DNA of 64,000 nucleotides from Notospermus geniculatus (Eukaryota; Nemertea; Pilidiophora; Heteronemertea; Lineidae): assembly GCA_002633025.1 (NCBI GenBank), contig NMRB01000902.1, forward strand, positions 137,593-201,592, read 5' to 3'. Numbering within the stretch: position 1 is the first letter of the stretch; every line of letters starts with the position of its first letter. A model generated the notes under the pieces. The model had not been told where the DNA came from. It saw only the letters and a list, made by a program, of their open reading frames with translations, and ran no database searches. The translations under genes were made by a program, and so were the position numbers. This document shows, in pieces, positions 10,592-22,283 of the stretch.

Positions 10592-12236
10592 TTTTAAATC
10601 CATATTTTCAAATAAAGTACTTTAAGATGAAACGCTGTTCTTACAGACACTTCGTTTCAGCCAGCGTTTTAAATGTAAAAATGTGCTTCAACATGGTTAG
10701 TGGGCAACATGTATTGCGTAACACCGCTATATGTGTTACATGTGGGATGATTAATTTCTTGCGGCAGTGCCATAGGCCTGCAAGTGCTAGACTAAAATGC
10801 ATTTTAGCTTTAAAACAACTTTGAAAATATGGGCCTTGGAGTCTGTCGCTGTGACAAGACAAGCCAAAAGGAAGTTAGACATGCCCCTACCTTGCTAGCT
10901 AAAACGCTTTTTAAGGGAGATTTGAAATATGTTTTAGCGTTAAAACCCTTTGGAAAATATGAAAGTAAAAATGCGTTTTCGTCGGAGCGTTCTGAAACTA
11001 AAACAACCTCGAAAATGTGATTTTTCCTAAAAACATTGTTTTATCTTTTTAAAATGCATTTTAGCGTTAAAACAGCTTTGAAAATATGGGCCAATATTTT
11101 GCTTCTAAATATCTATAGAAACTGCAGCATTCAGCAAGATCGGTTGCTACGAATGTTCTGCCGTCTATGTCATCTCCTCAACAACTGTCCATTAGAACCC
11201 CCATGATACTTTCAAATGTATACTGGAGTGATTTCGAACTGTCATCTATCGACGATGTTCCTGTGGAAGGACCAATTTAACTTTCGAAAGCAATCGTCGA
11301 ATTAAAAGCTACATGTACATGTATATTCATTAACTGGCCAATAATTAATGATTTTCCTCAATCAGGGCTGTACAGCTGTCTTCAACACCCGTGTAGTCAT
11401 GACAAGTGTCCAAAAATGGCAGGTTGCCGCCCATAGGATATATAATTATGTACAAGTAGTTAAAATCTGTACCCAAGTGCGCAGCAAGACAAACCCTATC
11501 TAATCCTTTTTTTCACGTCCACCTTTTGGTATACGTACACGACGTAGTGAAATAAAGTAGTTGGTAAGTTTGCCCCGATTTAGGTACATCGCACACCTGG
11601 AGAATGAAAGGCTGAACATATATGTAGGGGGAAAGATTAAGGCAGATTTCTCAGATTTTCTGTATCTGTAACACGTAGCAACCCAGAACACTGGTGTAAA
11701 TATCAAGCAATCCACCCGAAAAGCCTTTGTTGAAAAATAAAACCAACTCTAATATCTAAAGGGGATATGTAAATGCAGATAGTTGTGCGTGCTACATTGA
11801 ATAAAAATTACTACAGAAACAAATGATCATCATAGCATGTTTTGCGGCATCGTTGTTTCATCGGCAACCTTCATATGCCTATTCTTTGGTAAAGAATTTT
11901 TCCACGCGGAATGGTTAACACTGCACGTAAGGGTAAGGCGTCTGTGTGTTCCCTAGATAATTTTCTGATGTGCAACAATATCGCATCGCATGCTTCCTGC
12001 ATAGAATATGTGATCAGCGGCTTTCGTGCATAGAAATGTTGTAAACTCGATTACTTTTGCATGTGACGAAATGCTTTATGAAATCCTATCGGTGCACACA
12101 GACAACCATATGTAATAAAGAAATGAACAGTTTCCTCTCCACTACTCTGAATGTGAGGGTCCGCGCATGAAAAGTAAGAATCACGCCCATAGTTAAACTT
12201 CCTACACTTCATCCATACTTCTCCCCTCCAATAGCT
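10592..12236. other. Sparse region with a 37-bp recurring motif
   Basis: GCATTTTAGCKTTAAAACA with GCTTTGAAAATATGGGCC recurs at 10799-10834 and 11056-11092, with a weaker copy near 10930. Similar words occur around 10350. The rest is unassigned; short frames here are not convincing. No hairpin element with clear ends was seen. Confidence 0.45.
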
Positions 12237-12239
12237 TTA

Positions 12240-12744
12240 AGCTGCGTTTAGCTGACACGCGGTAAGCGGAATGCGGATCGCGGAAACGGAACGCGGTAAA
12301 CATTCCGCGTGTTCCATTTATCTGCACGCGGTATCACTTCTGTTTTTGTAAGCATTGCGCAGGTTTGGTGCGTCCCTGTCCAATCACGGTGCTCCATAGC
12401 GCGCGGATTTTTATTCCGCGCGGAAAAATCGCTACACCAAGTGATCGGTCTTTCCGCGTTCCGCCTATCCGCGTTCCGCAAACCGCTTACCGCGTGCAGA
12501 TAAATGGATGAAGGGAAATGGCTTGGAGCGAACAAATGTCTATTCCGTGTTCCGTTTCCGCGATCCGCATTCCGCTTACCGCGTGTCAGCTAAAGGCTGC
12601 GTTTAGCTGACACGCGGAATGCGGTATAGGGACGCGGAAACCCTGGCGGAAAGATATGTTGTATGCGAAAATGCATTGCATTTTCCGCTTCCGCGTTCCG
12701 CAATCCGCATTCCGCCTGTCAGCTAAATGCAGCTTAACGCAGCT
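12240..12744. mobile_element. Class A MITE D1, interrupted inside its right terminus
   Basis: TTA on both sides. The left end is AGCTGCGTTTAGCTGACACG. The right end is split: CGTGTCAGCTAA before 12594 and CGCAGCT after 12737. The interior is rich in CCGCRTTCCGC words in both orientations. Confidence 0.85.
12594..12734. mobile_element. Class A MITE D2 inserted in the terminus of D1
   Basis: TAA on both sides.  Ends AGGCTGCGTTTAGCTGACAC and its near complement. It landed on the TAA inside the terminal repeat of its own relative D1, 7 bp from the end of D1. Confidence 0.87.
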
Positions 12745-12747
12745 TTA

Positions 12748-14346
12748 GCCTTTGGATTAGAGAGGCTTGAACGGCACCCATCGTAATTATCTTTCTTGCC
12801 CATGGATCAGCAACCCGTTAAACTTTTGTATGATCAATCAGAGGGGATTATATAACCCACTTGCCAAGGTAAAATGTTCTGATTAATAAGAAAAATAATT
12901 AGTGATTAGAGAGAAAAGGAAGTCATAAGAGGAAAATGACTTAGAATTTTGAAAATGTCCTAATATTTCTGTCCACCAGTGTATGTTTAAAGTTAAAAAC
13001 ATTATAGCCTGGGAAATGTGACTTAATATTCCTCCCCTGGAGGCAGAATCTGGAACCAATATGATAAGACTGGTGTCCTGTCCAAGCCATATAATGCAGT
13101 GGTAACACCTAGGCTAGAGCTAGAGCTATTCATGTAGCAAGTTCCGTCCTTTCCGAAATACCAAGATATCGGCTGAGATCCAAACCTTAAAGTACGTTCT
13201 CACAAAAGATACAAAACTAATTTATGTTAAAGTTAAAAACATGAAAGATAGACTGGAAAATTTGCCTTAATATCACCTGTAAAATAATGACAAAATGGTG
13301 GTCTACTAAAACTTCCTTGTTGGAACTCCCAGTGTTTGTGTCTTTAAAATTTCCACCGCAGACCATTGTCTGTCTTTAGGCATTCATCCTGACTGTTTTC
13401 AAAGTTTCGTATCCTACAACTACAGAGACAAACATGTGTTTGTCAGAAAAAAAGCAACGAAAACAATAGACATTGTAAACTTTCTTGTCGGCAAACACTG
13501 GACTTTTTTGTTCTGCAAGTGTTCCCGGCTTAACATGCCTCTAGTCTTTTAGCTTCCATTGAAGTCTTAGCCAGGGAAATATTTCGAGGGAGAGACAATT
13601 CTTCCAAATGGGTTCAGGTGTAATGACTGAAAATGACTCCCGTTGCCAACGCCTAGTTTATTGTTCAGCGAACACTCACAGACGGAGAACCATATTTACC
13701 AGTGCCTCCCCCCATTGTCACGTCGCAGCTTCCGTCAGTCTTTCGTTGGGAGGCGGCGAACGGATGAAAAATATTACACTGTCAAATCGTCCAAATATAA
13801 AAGGCATAATCAAACATTTGTGTCGCTGATACATATTTTTGATATGATACATGTAGTTAAAAGGTGCAATAGTTACGCGTCAATTACTATTTTTTTGAGA
13901 ATGAACCATCGTATATCCGTCTAATGTGATGTTATCCAAGAGAAATGGAATTGATTTACACACAAAAATCGCCAAATATCATTCCTTTCAATTGACGCTT
14001 CAACGCGTTATTTCATGCTGGCATGGCGCAAAATAGGCCTACTCTTCTCACCCGCAGGCGACTCAGCACCTCCCATTCACACGCTAGCGCATTTCTCTTT
14101 CAAAGTCAACAGAAAATGTACAAGTCTTTTGTCAGTGAAGTAATCCAACTAGAGGCTTTACAATACATTACACTCCTGCTTCTCCTGTTTGCTTCACACT
14201 TTAATTTTTCTCTATTTTTTCGTTCTGTATAACTCTTCCTCAGAAAAGCAAAAGTGTATGTAGGCAAAAGAAATACTGTGTGTTCTCACCAATAAGATCC
14301 TAAGCCTGGCAATACTGTAATTCCAATACCGCCTCAATGGGCACAC
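12748..14346. other. Mostly unassigned; contains dispersed repeat PP1
   Basis: 13027-13113 (TTCCTCCCCTGGAGGCAGAA, then GATAAGACTGGTGTCCTGTCC) recurs at 19494-19584 at roughly 87 percent identity. AAAGTTAAAAACAT with a following ACTGGRAAATKTG recurs at about 12990 and 13225. No gene supported; frames of 69-93 codons overlap on different frames. Confidence 0.45.
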
Positions 14347-14350
14347 TTAA

Positions 14351-14554
14351 AGGAGCACGGTATTGCCACTTTTTCTCGACAGCCGGCGCCACCCCGCTAC
14401 TCTCCAACCCAGGAGTCTGACTACGTCTCGGCGAATGGCCCGATTTACTGCGTACATTTTGTAATGCATTTTTGTAGTTCGTCTTACTGCCGCTAGGTGG
14501 CTGCCTCTACGTCGGCAGTCAAATAACGCATTTGAGATCCAATACCGTGCTCCT
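14351..14554. mobile_element. Class D MITE, TTAA-flanked, copy 1
   Basis: TTAA on both sides; inverted ends AGGAGCACGGTATTG. Contains CTCGACAGCCGGCGCCACC, conserved in the copies at 36144 and 58723. TTAA duplications occur in piggyBac and Kolobok superfamilies; the ends do not decide between them. Confidence 0.8.
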
Positions 14555-14610
14555 TTAAAAAGCCGTACACAATGGTGGGCCTTTCGTTGCGATAAAAGAG
14601 GTGGGCTATA

Positions 14611-15222
14611 GCTGCGCTTCCATTACAGCTTTTATATCCGGTCTTAATAGTACCGGTGCCTATCCTCATATAAATAAGACCGGATATTTCACGGGTTGCG
14701 CTTCCACTACTAGACTAGTACCTGGTCCTACCGATGGTGTCGCTTTTGAATGGTAGGACCAGTCGTGGCCGCCATTTGTGGAGGAATTCTGACAGTGACG
14801 TCACTTGAAAATTTTATGTAAATTTATTCAATTCTCAATACGGCTGACGTACCAGAATGCAGATAGAAGGTGACCGAACTTTGACCCAGGAAATTCACCA
14901 ATCACGCCGGGGGTTTTCCATATTAAAAATAGAAAATCTATCAACATAATAGTTCACGTACTTATCACCTGCGCCAGCACCGACCAATCAGAGGCACGAA
15001 GGCGGTAGGCACGCCCGGTCCTAACATATGCAAAAGCCCGACGTAAAATAGTTAGGATCGGGTGCCAGTCTATTCCACTACTGGACTTGAAGTTAGTAAG
15101 TTCGGCTACAGATGGCGATAGATGGAGTAAACCGCGTATTGTTCTGGTACTTTTGAGCATGCGCAATGTCGAAAGCGATCTTAAGCCAGCTGTAGCCGAA
15201 CATAATACTATAAATAAGCCCA
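14611..15222. mobile_element. Decayed K-family foldback K2
   Basis: TGCGCTTCCAYTAC occurs at about 14612 and 14696. The K1 middle motif, TGTAGCCGARCATAATACTA in reverse, lies at about 15188. Arms are scrambled relative to K1, so boundaries are approximate. Confidence 0.5.
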
Positions 15223-15257
15223 CTTTTGGGGAACCTTGGTGCATTGAAACCTGTGTA

Positions 15258-15486
15258 AAGTCTGGCAACATCTAACTTCGACCCAATGGAATGCGGAAGA
15301 CATGTAATGTGGCAGAGCTTTGCGGTTTTTAATCATGCCTGTTGATCATTAGTGGTCGTTCCCCGATTGTTCGCGCTGTGCACTGGTATTCAATAGCCGC
15401 GTGTGATTAAAGGTCAGTGGAAAATCCAACGATCAATTTCCTAACTTCTGCATTCCATTGGGTCAAAGTTAGATGTTGCCAGACTT
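15258..15486. mobile_element. TA-flanked MITE E, copy 1
   Basis: Inverted ends AAGTCTGGCAACATCTAACT, then CGACCCAATGGAATGC. TA on both sides. Copies at 43254 and 50010 have nearly the same length (about 230 bp). Likely a Tc1/mariner-like MITE. Confidence 0.88.
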
Positions 15487-16047
15487 TACATTGAACACTT
15501 TGAGCTGGTCCCGTGAGTGTTCAATGCAGGTTCCACTGTAACTTGATTTCAGTGGGTTAAGAAAGTTNGACTTTACATTGAACACTTTGAGCTGGTCCCG
15601 TGAGTGTTCAATGCTAGCGTCCAGTGGAAATACCTAGTATGTCACATTTTGTTGTTTTCGAGAAAAATGGGTTTATATGGAATGACAACTTGGAAGAGTT
15701 TTGTTGTGGAAAACACTCCTAATTAAAAATATGTCACACAACATGATTAAATGCAATTTGCTATGTTTTACCTCTGATTTCATGCTGAATTTGCAAAGGT
15801 AAAAACGTAGTAAGTCACAATTCTGATGACTTAGACGTAAAAACCTAGTAAGTGCACCACTGTCTTTCCGAGGCTTTGGCGAACATTTTGCAAACAAAAA
15901 CTGTTATGATGAAACAATGCCTAGTAAGTACGAATTTAGCCTTAACTCATTTTTTCCAAAAATGTGACTTACTAGGTATTTCCATTGGACGCTAGAATGT
16001 AGGCAGGTTCCACTGTAACTTGATTTCAGTGGGTTAAGAAAGTTTGA
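15482..16047. other. Two alleles joined by an N: empty and filled site
   Basis: 15482-15567 and the sequence after the N at 15568 both start GACTTTACATTGAACACTTT. In the first, GTGTTCAATG runs straight into CAGGTTCCACTG. In the second the same two halves are separated by element S (15614-15995). This is the signature of two haplotypes concatenated by an assembler. Confidence 0.8.
15614..15995. mobile_element. Element S, 382 bp, probably polymorphic
   Basis: Inverted ends CTAGCGTCCARTGGAAATAC; flanked by AATG on both sides. Inside, variants of CCTAGTAAGT recur at about 15634, 15806, 15845, 15921 and (inverted) 15965. The filled site also has four extra bases (TAGG) not in the empty copy. The superfamily is not recognised. 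Confidence 0.8.
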
Positions 16048-16457
16048 TGAGAGGTTTCCTCTTCAATTCGAGTACGTCAGGGCTAGTTCGAGGGCGTATT
16101 CTTGAAGTTATTTATACCATTGCGAAGGTAAATAAATTCGCGAATACATGTACTGCGAAGGACTGGTGTAAAAAAGGAAAAGTCACTCGTAGAAAAAGAT
16201 GCCAGAGAAACAAAAGATTCGTCTGTTGAAAGATCTTTTCGAGGACGTTGGTTCCCATAGCTGCCACGAGCATGTACCTTATTAGCCATCGGGTAATAGA
16301 ATCCGATGCTTTTTAGGCAGATAATTCTTTTGAGAATTGCCTCGGTTTGTCCAATTGCAGAGAGAAGTAACAGTGACAGTGCTCAGATATGTGTGTCTTC
16401 GTCAAAACCAGTGGGCGTCGAGGTACCAGACCTAGAAATGATACTGAGGCTGTAGTG
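16048..16457. other. Unassigned stretch
   Basis: Nothing identifiable except a 17-bp tandem duplication (GATACTGAGGCTGTAGT) at about 16440-16473. It leads into the left part of a J-family element interrupted at 16519. Confidence 0.4.
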
Positions 16458-16519
16458 ATACTGAGGCTGTAGTTGCATACATATAGAGCTACACAGTAGA
16501 CACACGCCGGTTAACAATA

Positions 16520-16756
16520 GGGTTGTTTAGACGACAAGCCAAATAACCACATTCAGATTCGATCTGATTGGATCCGATCGACCCGTATCGGGTCTCATTT
16601 GCGTTTAGACGAGATTTGAGTGTGGTCGTATGTGGTCCAATGCGGTCCAAAAGCCACATTAGACCACATTGGGTAGCGTTTACACGCAAGAGTTTTGAAC
16701 CACAATCGGATTCGATCGGATCACATGTGGATTTTTGCCTGTCGTCTAAACAGCCC
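16520..16756. mobile_element. MITE with GGGTTGTTTAGACGACA ends
   Basis: Inverted ends GGGYTGTTTAGACGACAGGC between TA flanks. The interior repeats ATGTGGTCYAA and GATCGGATC words in both orientations. It appears to interrupt a J-family element, whose GCCGGTTAACAA precedes it. Confidence 0.75.
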
Positions 16757-16759
16757 TAA

Positions 16760-16890
16760 AGCTTCCGTTACATAGAAGTATACGATATACGAAAACACCG
16801 GTTAACAAAGGCATTCCGAGGATTCACCACCGTGAAGTAATTGTTAACCGGCGTTTTCGTATACCGTATACTTCAATGTAAAGGAAGCCT
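16760..16890. mobile_element. J-family MITE J2, about 50-bp arms
   Basis: Inverted arms AGCTTCCGTTACATAGAAG through CGGTTAACAA around a short loop. Flanks TAA and TAT. Nearly a full hairpin. Confidence 0.78.
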
Positions 16891-16923
16891 TATGGCTTCA
16901 CTTTCGCGGCGCACCCTTTCTTA

Positions 16924-17101
16924 AGGCTGCAATCGCATAGAACTACACGCTACACGTACACGCCTGATAACAAAGGCTTCACGGTCGCGAACCCTTTGTG
17001 AAGCCTTTGTTAACAGGTGTGTAAATGTAGCGTGTAGTTCTTTATGATTGCAGCCTAGCTGGCGTGTCTGTATACCGTGTAGCTCTATGTAATCGCAGCC
17101 T
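16924..17101. mobile_element. J-family MITE J3 with doubled right end
   Basis: Left end AGGCTGCAATCGCATAGAAC after TTA. The right side carries two successive complementary ends, one finishing near 17056 and one at 17101, so the terminus looks duplicated. Confidence 0.65.
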
Positions 17102-17102
17102 A

Positions 17103-17263
17103 AGGCCCGTTTCCACTTCAGAGAATTACGCAGCACTTTGCGTCAAGCAGAGCGGTTTTACTGGCATGGGGGGGGGTTAGTACGCCAAGTATTGTTCCAA
17201 ATCCCTCTAAAAACCGCACCGCTCGCCGCAAACCGCGCAGGTCCACTGTAGTAGAAACGGGGT
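17103..17263. mobile_element. Class A MITE AGGCCCGTTTCCACT, copy 3
   Basis: Same family as 4749 and 9730, with a G run in the middle (17167-17176) and a degraded right end. Left TAA is shared with J3; right TTA. Confidence 0.75.
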
Positions 17264-17502
17264 TTAGGGCGACTTCTTTGAGGAAGGCTATTTACCTCCT
17301 CACCTGTTACCTAAATTAACATGGTCAACGAAGGTGAACGAGGTGTCAAACAGGCAATAGATCAAAAGTCCTTGTTGGCCATTATTGGCGCCTTTTTCCC
17401 TTTGATGTCAACGATTGGTGACCAAGAGCCAGCTTCCAGTGGGGAAGGTGAAGGAGTGCGCTAGGATATTGCTGTCGGCGTATGGCTTTCTTAATATGCT
17501 AT

Positions 17503-17621
17503 GGGTCGTATATTAGAACGTTCCTTGACGTTAAGGTCCACCTTAAGTCTATTGTTAAACCATCGAGAACAATAGATTTAAGGTGGACCTTAATGTTAAG
17601 GAACGTTCTAAAATACGGCCC
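17503..17621. mobile_element. Q-family MITE, copy 1
   Basis: 119-bp hairpin with ends GGGTCGTATATTAGAACGTT and inner arms TTAAGGTCCACCTTAA. A second copy lies at 18259-18376. The target duplication is unclear. Confidence 0.8.
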
Positions 17622-18038
17622 TATGTGTCTGAATAGGAGCTGTTTGTGAGTTGACCAATAGGTGTCACTATGGGCCCAATTCAATGCCTAGCGGAACCAT
17701 TCATGATATGAGTATCAATCAAGAGAACTTCCTTTTGTTTAGAACTTCGCTGCCTTCTTTTGGCAATACGCGTGGCTGACTGCTCCTATTGCCGAGGGAA
17801 ATTAGGCCCAAACCATCAACAGCACAGCGTTTGCTGTGAAGAAGGAGAAAAAGTCAAGGGATAGGCCGCAGGGTCACCATTTCCTGGGCTATATCAAAGA
17901 AGTTGACAATAGCAGTTACCTGTCTTGCTCAGTTTATAAGAATACTCACTTACATGATTTGGCAGTTCGCCTGAGGTTGCTGTCCAGAAAAACTTCTACA
18001 TTGCCGTGTGCACAATACAATATAGGCCTACGGAGATA
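17622..18038. other. Unassigned stretch
   Basis: No repeat partner or credible coding frame was recognised here. Confidence 0.4.
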
Positions 18039-18624
18039 CATCCTCCCACAGCAGGAGTTTTTACCTCGCTCCTCTTCATCCACTCACACAAACCCCTGCT
18101 GAAATAGAACATCCAGTGAATCTGGTGCGGCTGTTGTATACTCCATTTGCACTCGCTCATGTACATTGTACTCTTAATGATCCTACTAACTTGGAGAATG
18201 ACAAATTCTTGGTTTTACCCCATTTTATCTTAGAGGTTTGTATTTCACTGATCACGTTGGGCCGTATTTTAGAACATTCCTTAACATTAAGGTCCACCTT
18301 AAATCTATTGTTCTCGATTGTTTTCAATAGACTTAAGGTGGATTTTAACGTTAAGGTACGTTCTAAAATACGACCCTGATCTTTTCAAAACTGGCTGAAT
18401 TTTACCACAGCGGTTCTTCGTATTAAAGGTTCTTATTATTTTTGATTGTTTATATGAGTCATAATTATCTACATTGTAGCATTCACATCCTAAAAATGCT
18501 GCATTCTGATTGGGCAATGGTTTTCGGACCGCATCATGCTTGGCTCGGAGGCCCAATTTCAGCAGGGCTTTGTGTGCGAGTGTATGAAGAGAAGCGAGAC
18601 CAAAGCCCTGCTATGGGAGGATGG
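18039..18624. mobile_element. KK-family element, copy 2, with nested Q MITE
   Basis: Left end CATCCTCCCACAGCAGGAG and right end CAAAGCCCTGCTATGGGAGG face each other, as in the KK copy at 60930-61626. The Q MITE at 18259-18376 lies inside. The right end forms its own hairpin (18561-18612). Confidence 0.6.
18259..18376. mobile_element. Q-family MITE, copy 2
   Basis: Ends GGGCCGTATTTTAGAACATT and complement; matches 17503-17621 along its whole length with scattered differences. Confidence 0.8.
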
Positions 18625-18977
18625 CGGAGAGAATAATGTTGCCCAACCCATCTGCTAAGACTGAAAGAAGCTTTGTTTACCCTAAGAGTTAGCATCGTCC
18701 AAAAAAACTGGCCGTTTGAAGGTCATTGGACAATGGGAAGTACACGCTCTCAATAAGCATACAGCGTGATAGGATAATCAGGCGACAACTTTGACGAATG
18801 AGTGTTTTTCCAGGCAACCTGAGAACTCGCCCTAGGGAGTGAAATAACGTAACGGTAATGTAGAGGTGAATAATTGAATCTAGACGAGTTAACCTTCGTG
18901 TTCGTTCGTGATGTGAATGCCGTCGGACCAACGGTGCCGTGTGCCATCAAATGTCAGCTTGAGCTACGTTGACGCAT
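18625..18977. other. Unassigned stretch
   Basis: Nothing recognised; overlapping short frames on the minus strand only. Confidence 0.4.
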
Positions 18978-19393
18978 ACTCCACGCAGCGCTGAAATCTT
19001 TTGAAACTTGGACGAAATTTTAACACTGCTATTGACGCTAGATCGCCATCTTGAAAATCTTGACGTCATCGTCGGTGGGGCCGCCATCTTGTTGGTCTTT
19101 CAAGTGACGCGAACCTCTTTTTCAAAATGTTATTATTTGCAGAACAATATTTCTCTCGTCGAAAATGAGACAGAATAACTTTATTATTACTTTATATTTA
19201 CTCTGCCGATGTTTGTATTTAATGTGTATCGACTCTATAACTTTGTACACCTATCTACAACATATCTATACTGTAAGCGTAGAAAACGACGTGATGGGGT
19301 AACAGCTTTAAAAACAGAAGAATTTCTACTGATCGCTCCGCGCGCGTACTACTTTTCAAGATGGAAATCTACCGTCGATACTAGTGGTGATAT
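18978..19393 (+). repeat. Dispersed repeat V, copy 1
   Basis: Matches 46361-46750 in opposite orientation along about 400 bp: CGCAGCGCTGAAAT, ATCGTCGGYGGG, AATGAGACAGAATAACTTTA, GTAGAAAACGASTGATGGGG and CAAGATGGAAA are shared in order. No terminal inverted repeat seen. Function unknown. Confidence 0.75.
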
Positions 19394-19493
19394 CTTCGCC
19401 CGGATATCGCCACCTAGCGTCAAGTTTGACATTGACATTGACGCTCATCAGCTTTGTGTGTTTAAAGTGTCACTGTATGCACGACGCATGCCT

Positions 19494-19766
19494 CAGTATT
19501 CTTCCCCTGGCGGCAGAATCTGAAACCAATGTGATAAGACTGGTGTCCTGTCCAACCCATACAAAGGCAGTGGTAACACCGAGGTGGACTGGTACTGTGT
19601 CGAAACCGTAGTTGACAAAATGGCCGCCTCCTTTTCATCACTTGAGATGTTCAATGCGCTCTCATAGTATGGTATCCTGGGTGAAAGAAAAGGATTAGGC
19701 TACCCAGGATAATCATGGGTAAACATAAGGTATACCCAGGACGACAATGACCCATTCAGCCATGTC
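19494..19766. repeat. Repeat fragments PP2 and OO2
   Basis: 19494-19584 is the second copy of PP (see 13027). 19672-19766 matches the ends of the long foldback at 38115-38763: CCTGGGT, GGATTAGGCTACCCAGGAT and ACCCAGGACGACAATGA with CATTCAGCCA. Confidence 0.65.
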
Positions 19767-20070
19767 AGCATGACGAACCATTCATCAAGTACTAAAGGTA
19801 CCATGCATCAAGTCATTCTTTTATGTGTGGCAACAGTCTCAATGCCTAATTAATTGGTAAGTTAGATAATTCAAAGAGATACATGTAGATCTGAAGTGCC
19901 TTGTTTCTGGCAAACGAGTTTGCCTGAAGGTCAAAGGTTACGTCGACCGTCACGAAAACATGGATAGAGTGGTGCTTTAACATGCCATTTCGTCCTTCTG
20001 CGTATATTTTACTTTGGTAACAGCTTAGTGCTGAAATTTACAAGATGCTTGTAACATAAGTAACGCAAAT

Positions 20071-20709
20071 GGGTGTGTTTCAAAAAGTGTTCCGTCCGAC
20101 ACCAGAAACTTTTCACCATTCTTTTGTCTACTGGTGAAAGGCTGTTTCTTGAAACTCTACAATATTCATGTCAGATCTAGGTATCATGGAGCTATAAATT
20201 ATGGCACTGCAACCTAATTGATCTATTAACCCTTTAAAGTCTGAGAGCAGAAAGTACTTTTGGTGTCGGACGGAACGATAGATTTTGCTGGTAAGCTCGA
20301 TATTTTTTGATACCCTCCTTCAAATGAGTGTACACTGTACATCCCAGATGGAGAAACTAATAGTTAAAGGTCTATATTATCAAATACTACATTTGATTTT
20401 TGGAAAATCAATGGCACAAATCTTTGTGATCATTTCAAAGTTAAATTTTGCCCCATTTTCTTGGATGACAGCAGAAAGTAGTTTTGGTGTCGGACGGAAC
20501 GATTGATTTTGCTGTAAGCTCAATATTTTTTGATACCCTCATTCAAATGAGTGTACACTATACATCCCAGATGGAGAAACTATAGTTAAAGGTCTATATT
20601 ATCGAATACTACATTTGATTTTTGGAAAATCAATGGCACAAATCTTTGTGATCATTTCAAAGTTAAATTTTGCCCCATTTTCTTGGATGACCAATTTTAA
20701 AACACACCC
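20071..20709. mobile_element. Element U with an internal 224-bp tandem duplication
   Basis: Inverted ends GGGTGTGTTTYAAAA, flanked by AAAT on both sides. Two tandem units (20247-20470 and 20471-20691) start GCAGAAAGTA and TTTTGGTGTCGGACGGAAC. The same GTCGGACGGAAC is present inverted near the left end, so each unit ends in a copy of the subterminal repeat. Confidence 0.75.
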
Positions 20710-21764
20710 AAATCTTGTGATCATACAGAAATGCTGTCCCAATCTCGTACCCAGAGTTCAATGCCACATTAAACTCAGGAAAGGGCTAGACCGGTACTAC
20801 TTTTCCACAGTGCAAATGCATTGTTGGCAGCGGATGAATTTCTGACCGTTGCACAGCGAATTGCGTAGGGATTCGAAAGAGTTCGTTCTTTTTTCCTTAA
20901 TAAAACATCGAATACCCAACGGAATGTTAAAATAGTAGTAATTTTACAAATACTGGAACACATTCTAATTTTCCGTATGGTTATTTTATCAAATAATTTT
21001 TAAAATCAATGAGCACAAGAATCTTGTGCTGGGTTCCAGCCCTTTTCAGAGGTCTTAGCCAAGGAACGATGGTGGCGGCCTCTTCAGATTGATGCTGTCC
21101 TTTTAAAAATTCAAACCGTGATAAAACATTTTCCCCAAAAGGGATTCATGGGGATTTTCAGTATGTGATTTCTCGCAGTCATATGCATAAAATGACCAAA
21201 AAAAAATCGTTTAAGAAATATTTTTTTCCAGGTTTTTGGGACAAGATTGGTCTCTCCTATCAGTGTATTGTTTCTAATCTGACAAGTAAACTGGCCAGTT
21301 GTGGAGCTTATTCTGAGAGTTGTTTACATGCAGGTCCAGAAATCATACATTTTTCATTGCTGTTAAACCATATGGCACATGAAATCATTGGCAATTCCTG
21401 TGCATAGTTTACATGTATGTGGAGATTTCGTCTTTCGGCCGCTCGAGCTGTGATTCACCTAATACTAGTAGTAGAAAATTTTGCTATACGATCATGCTGG
21501 AACATGTATTACGTAAACCACCAGGAATCCACGTGTCTTTCCTCTGATAAAATCACCGCCAAATGAAAATTTTACAATTGTGGTTTGGCGATCATGATTA
21601 AGCGACGATCCGTAATGATTGCTGTCCGCCTGATTGCGTGCGTTCTCGATCATTCTCTTCAACGAGTTTTAAATTCGTCGGCAGTATACGTAATCAAAGT
21701 CTCGCTAGCTGTAATAGAAAATGTTTGCGGGAGCTTCTCATCATTCTCATCGTGATCCTTCTAT
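20710..21764. other. Unassigned stretch
   Basis: About 1 kb without recognised repeat, hairpin or credible exon. Weak similarity to U interior near 20980-21020 (AATCAATGRGCACAA, TCTTGTG) suggests an eroded U fragment. Confidence 0.4.
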
Positions 21765-22228
21765 AGACCTGGTTACACCTATCCAAAATCCCCGTGCGGG
21801 GTTTTTCCGAACGAGAAAAAAAACACGGCGAGCGGTTAGGCTACACTACTAAAAGTGCGATTGGTAATAAGTTCCGTGTCCCGGCGATAGGGGCACTGCA
21901 TGTAGGCAACTCTCCGTCATCGAGTGGCTACTGGAGGCGTGAAATACATGTATCCTATACGTATGCGCATGACTCATCGATTTGCATCACCGTCTGTCGC
22001 CGGGTGCTTGGAACTATACAAATAAACACGGGGATTTCGCGGTTACATGTACACTACATAATATCCCCGTGTCTAAATAGCCCCCGGCGTTGCCCCTTCG
22101 AGCTCGCTGGGGCTAATAATCACGGGGATTTCAGACACGGGTCTATTTGGACTCGGCGATTTATAGGTGTAACCGCAAAATTCCCGGGGAAAGCACGGGG
22201 ATTTATGTAGTGCAACCACTGCTAGTCT
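21765..22228. mobile_element. Foldback W with repeated CACGGGGATTT motif
   Basis: Ends AGACCTGGTTACACC and, inverted, AGTGCAACCACTGCTAGTCT. CACGGGGATTT occurs at about 22029, 22119 and 22196, and inverted (AAATCCCCGTG) at about 21786. The CAC at positions 12-14 of the left end matches class A, but the flanks do not give a clean TWA. Confidence 0.6.
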
Positions 22229-22283
22229 AATCCCAGACGCGTCGAGAGTTCGAAAGAAATGGGGAGCCTTGATAGCTAGTGGC

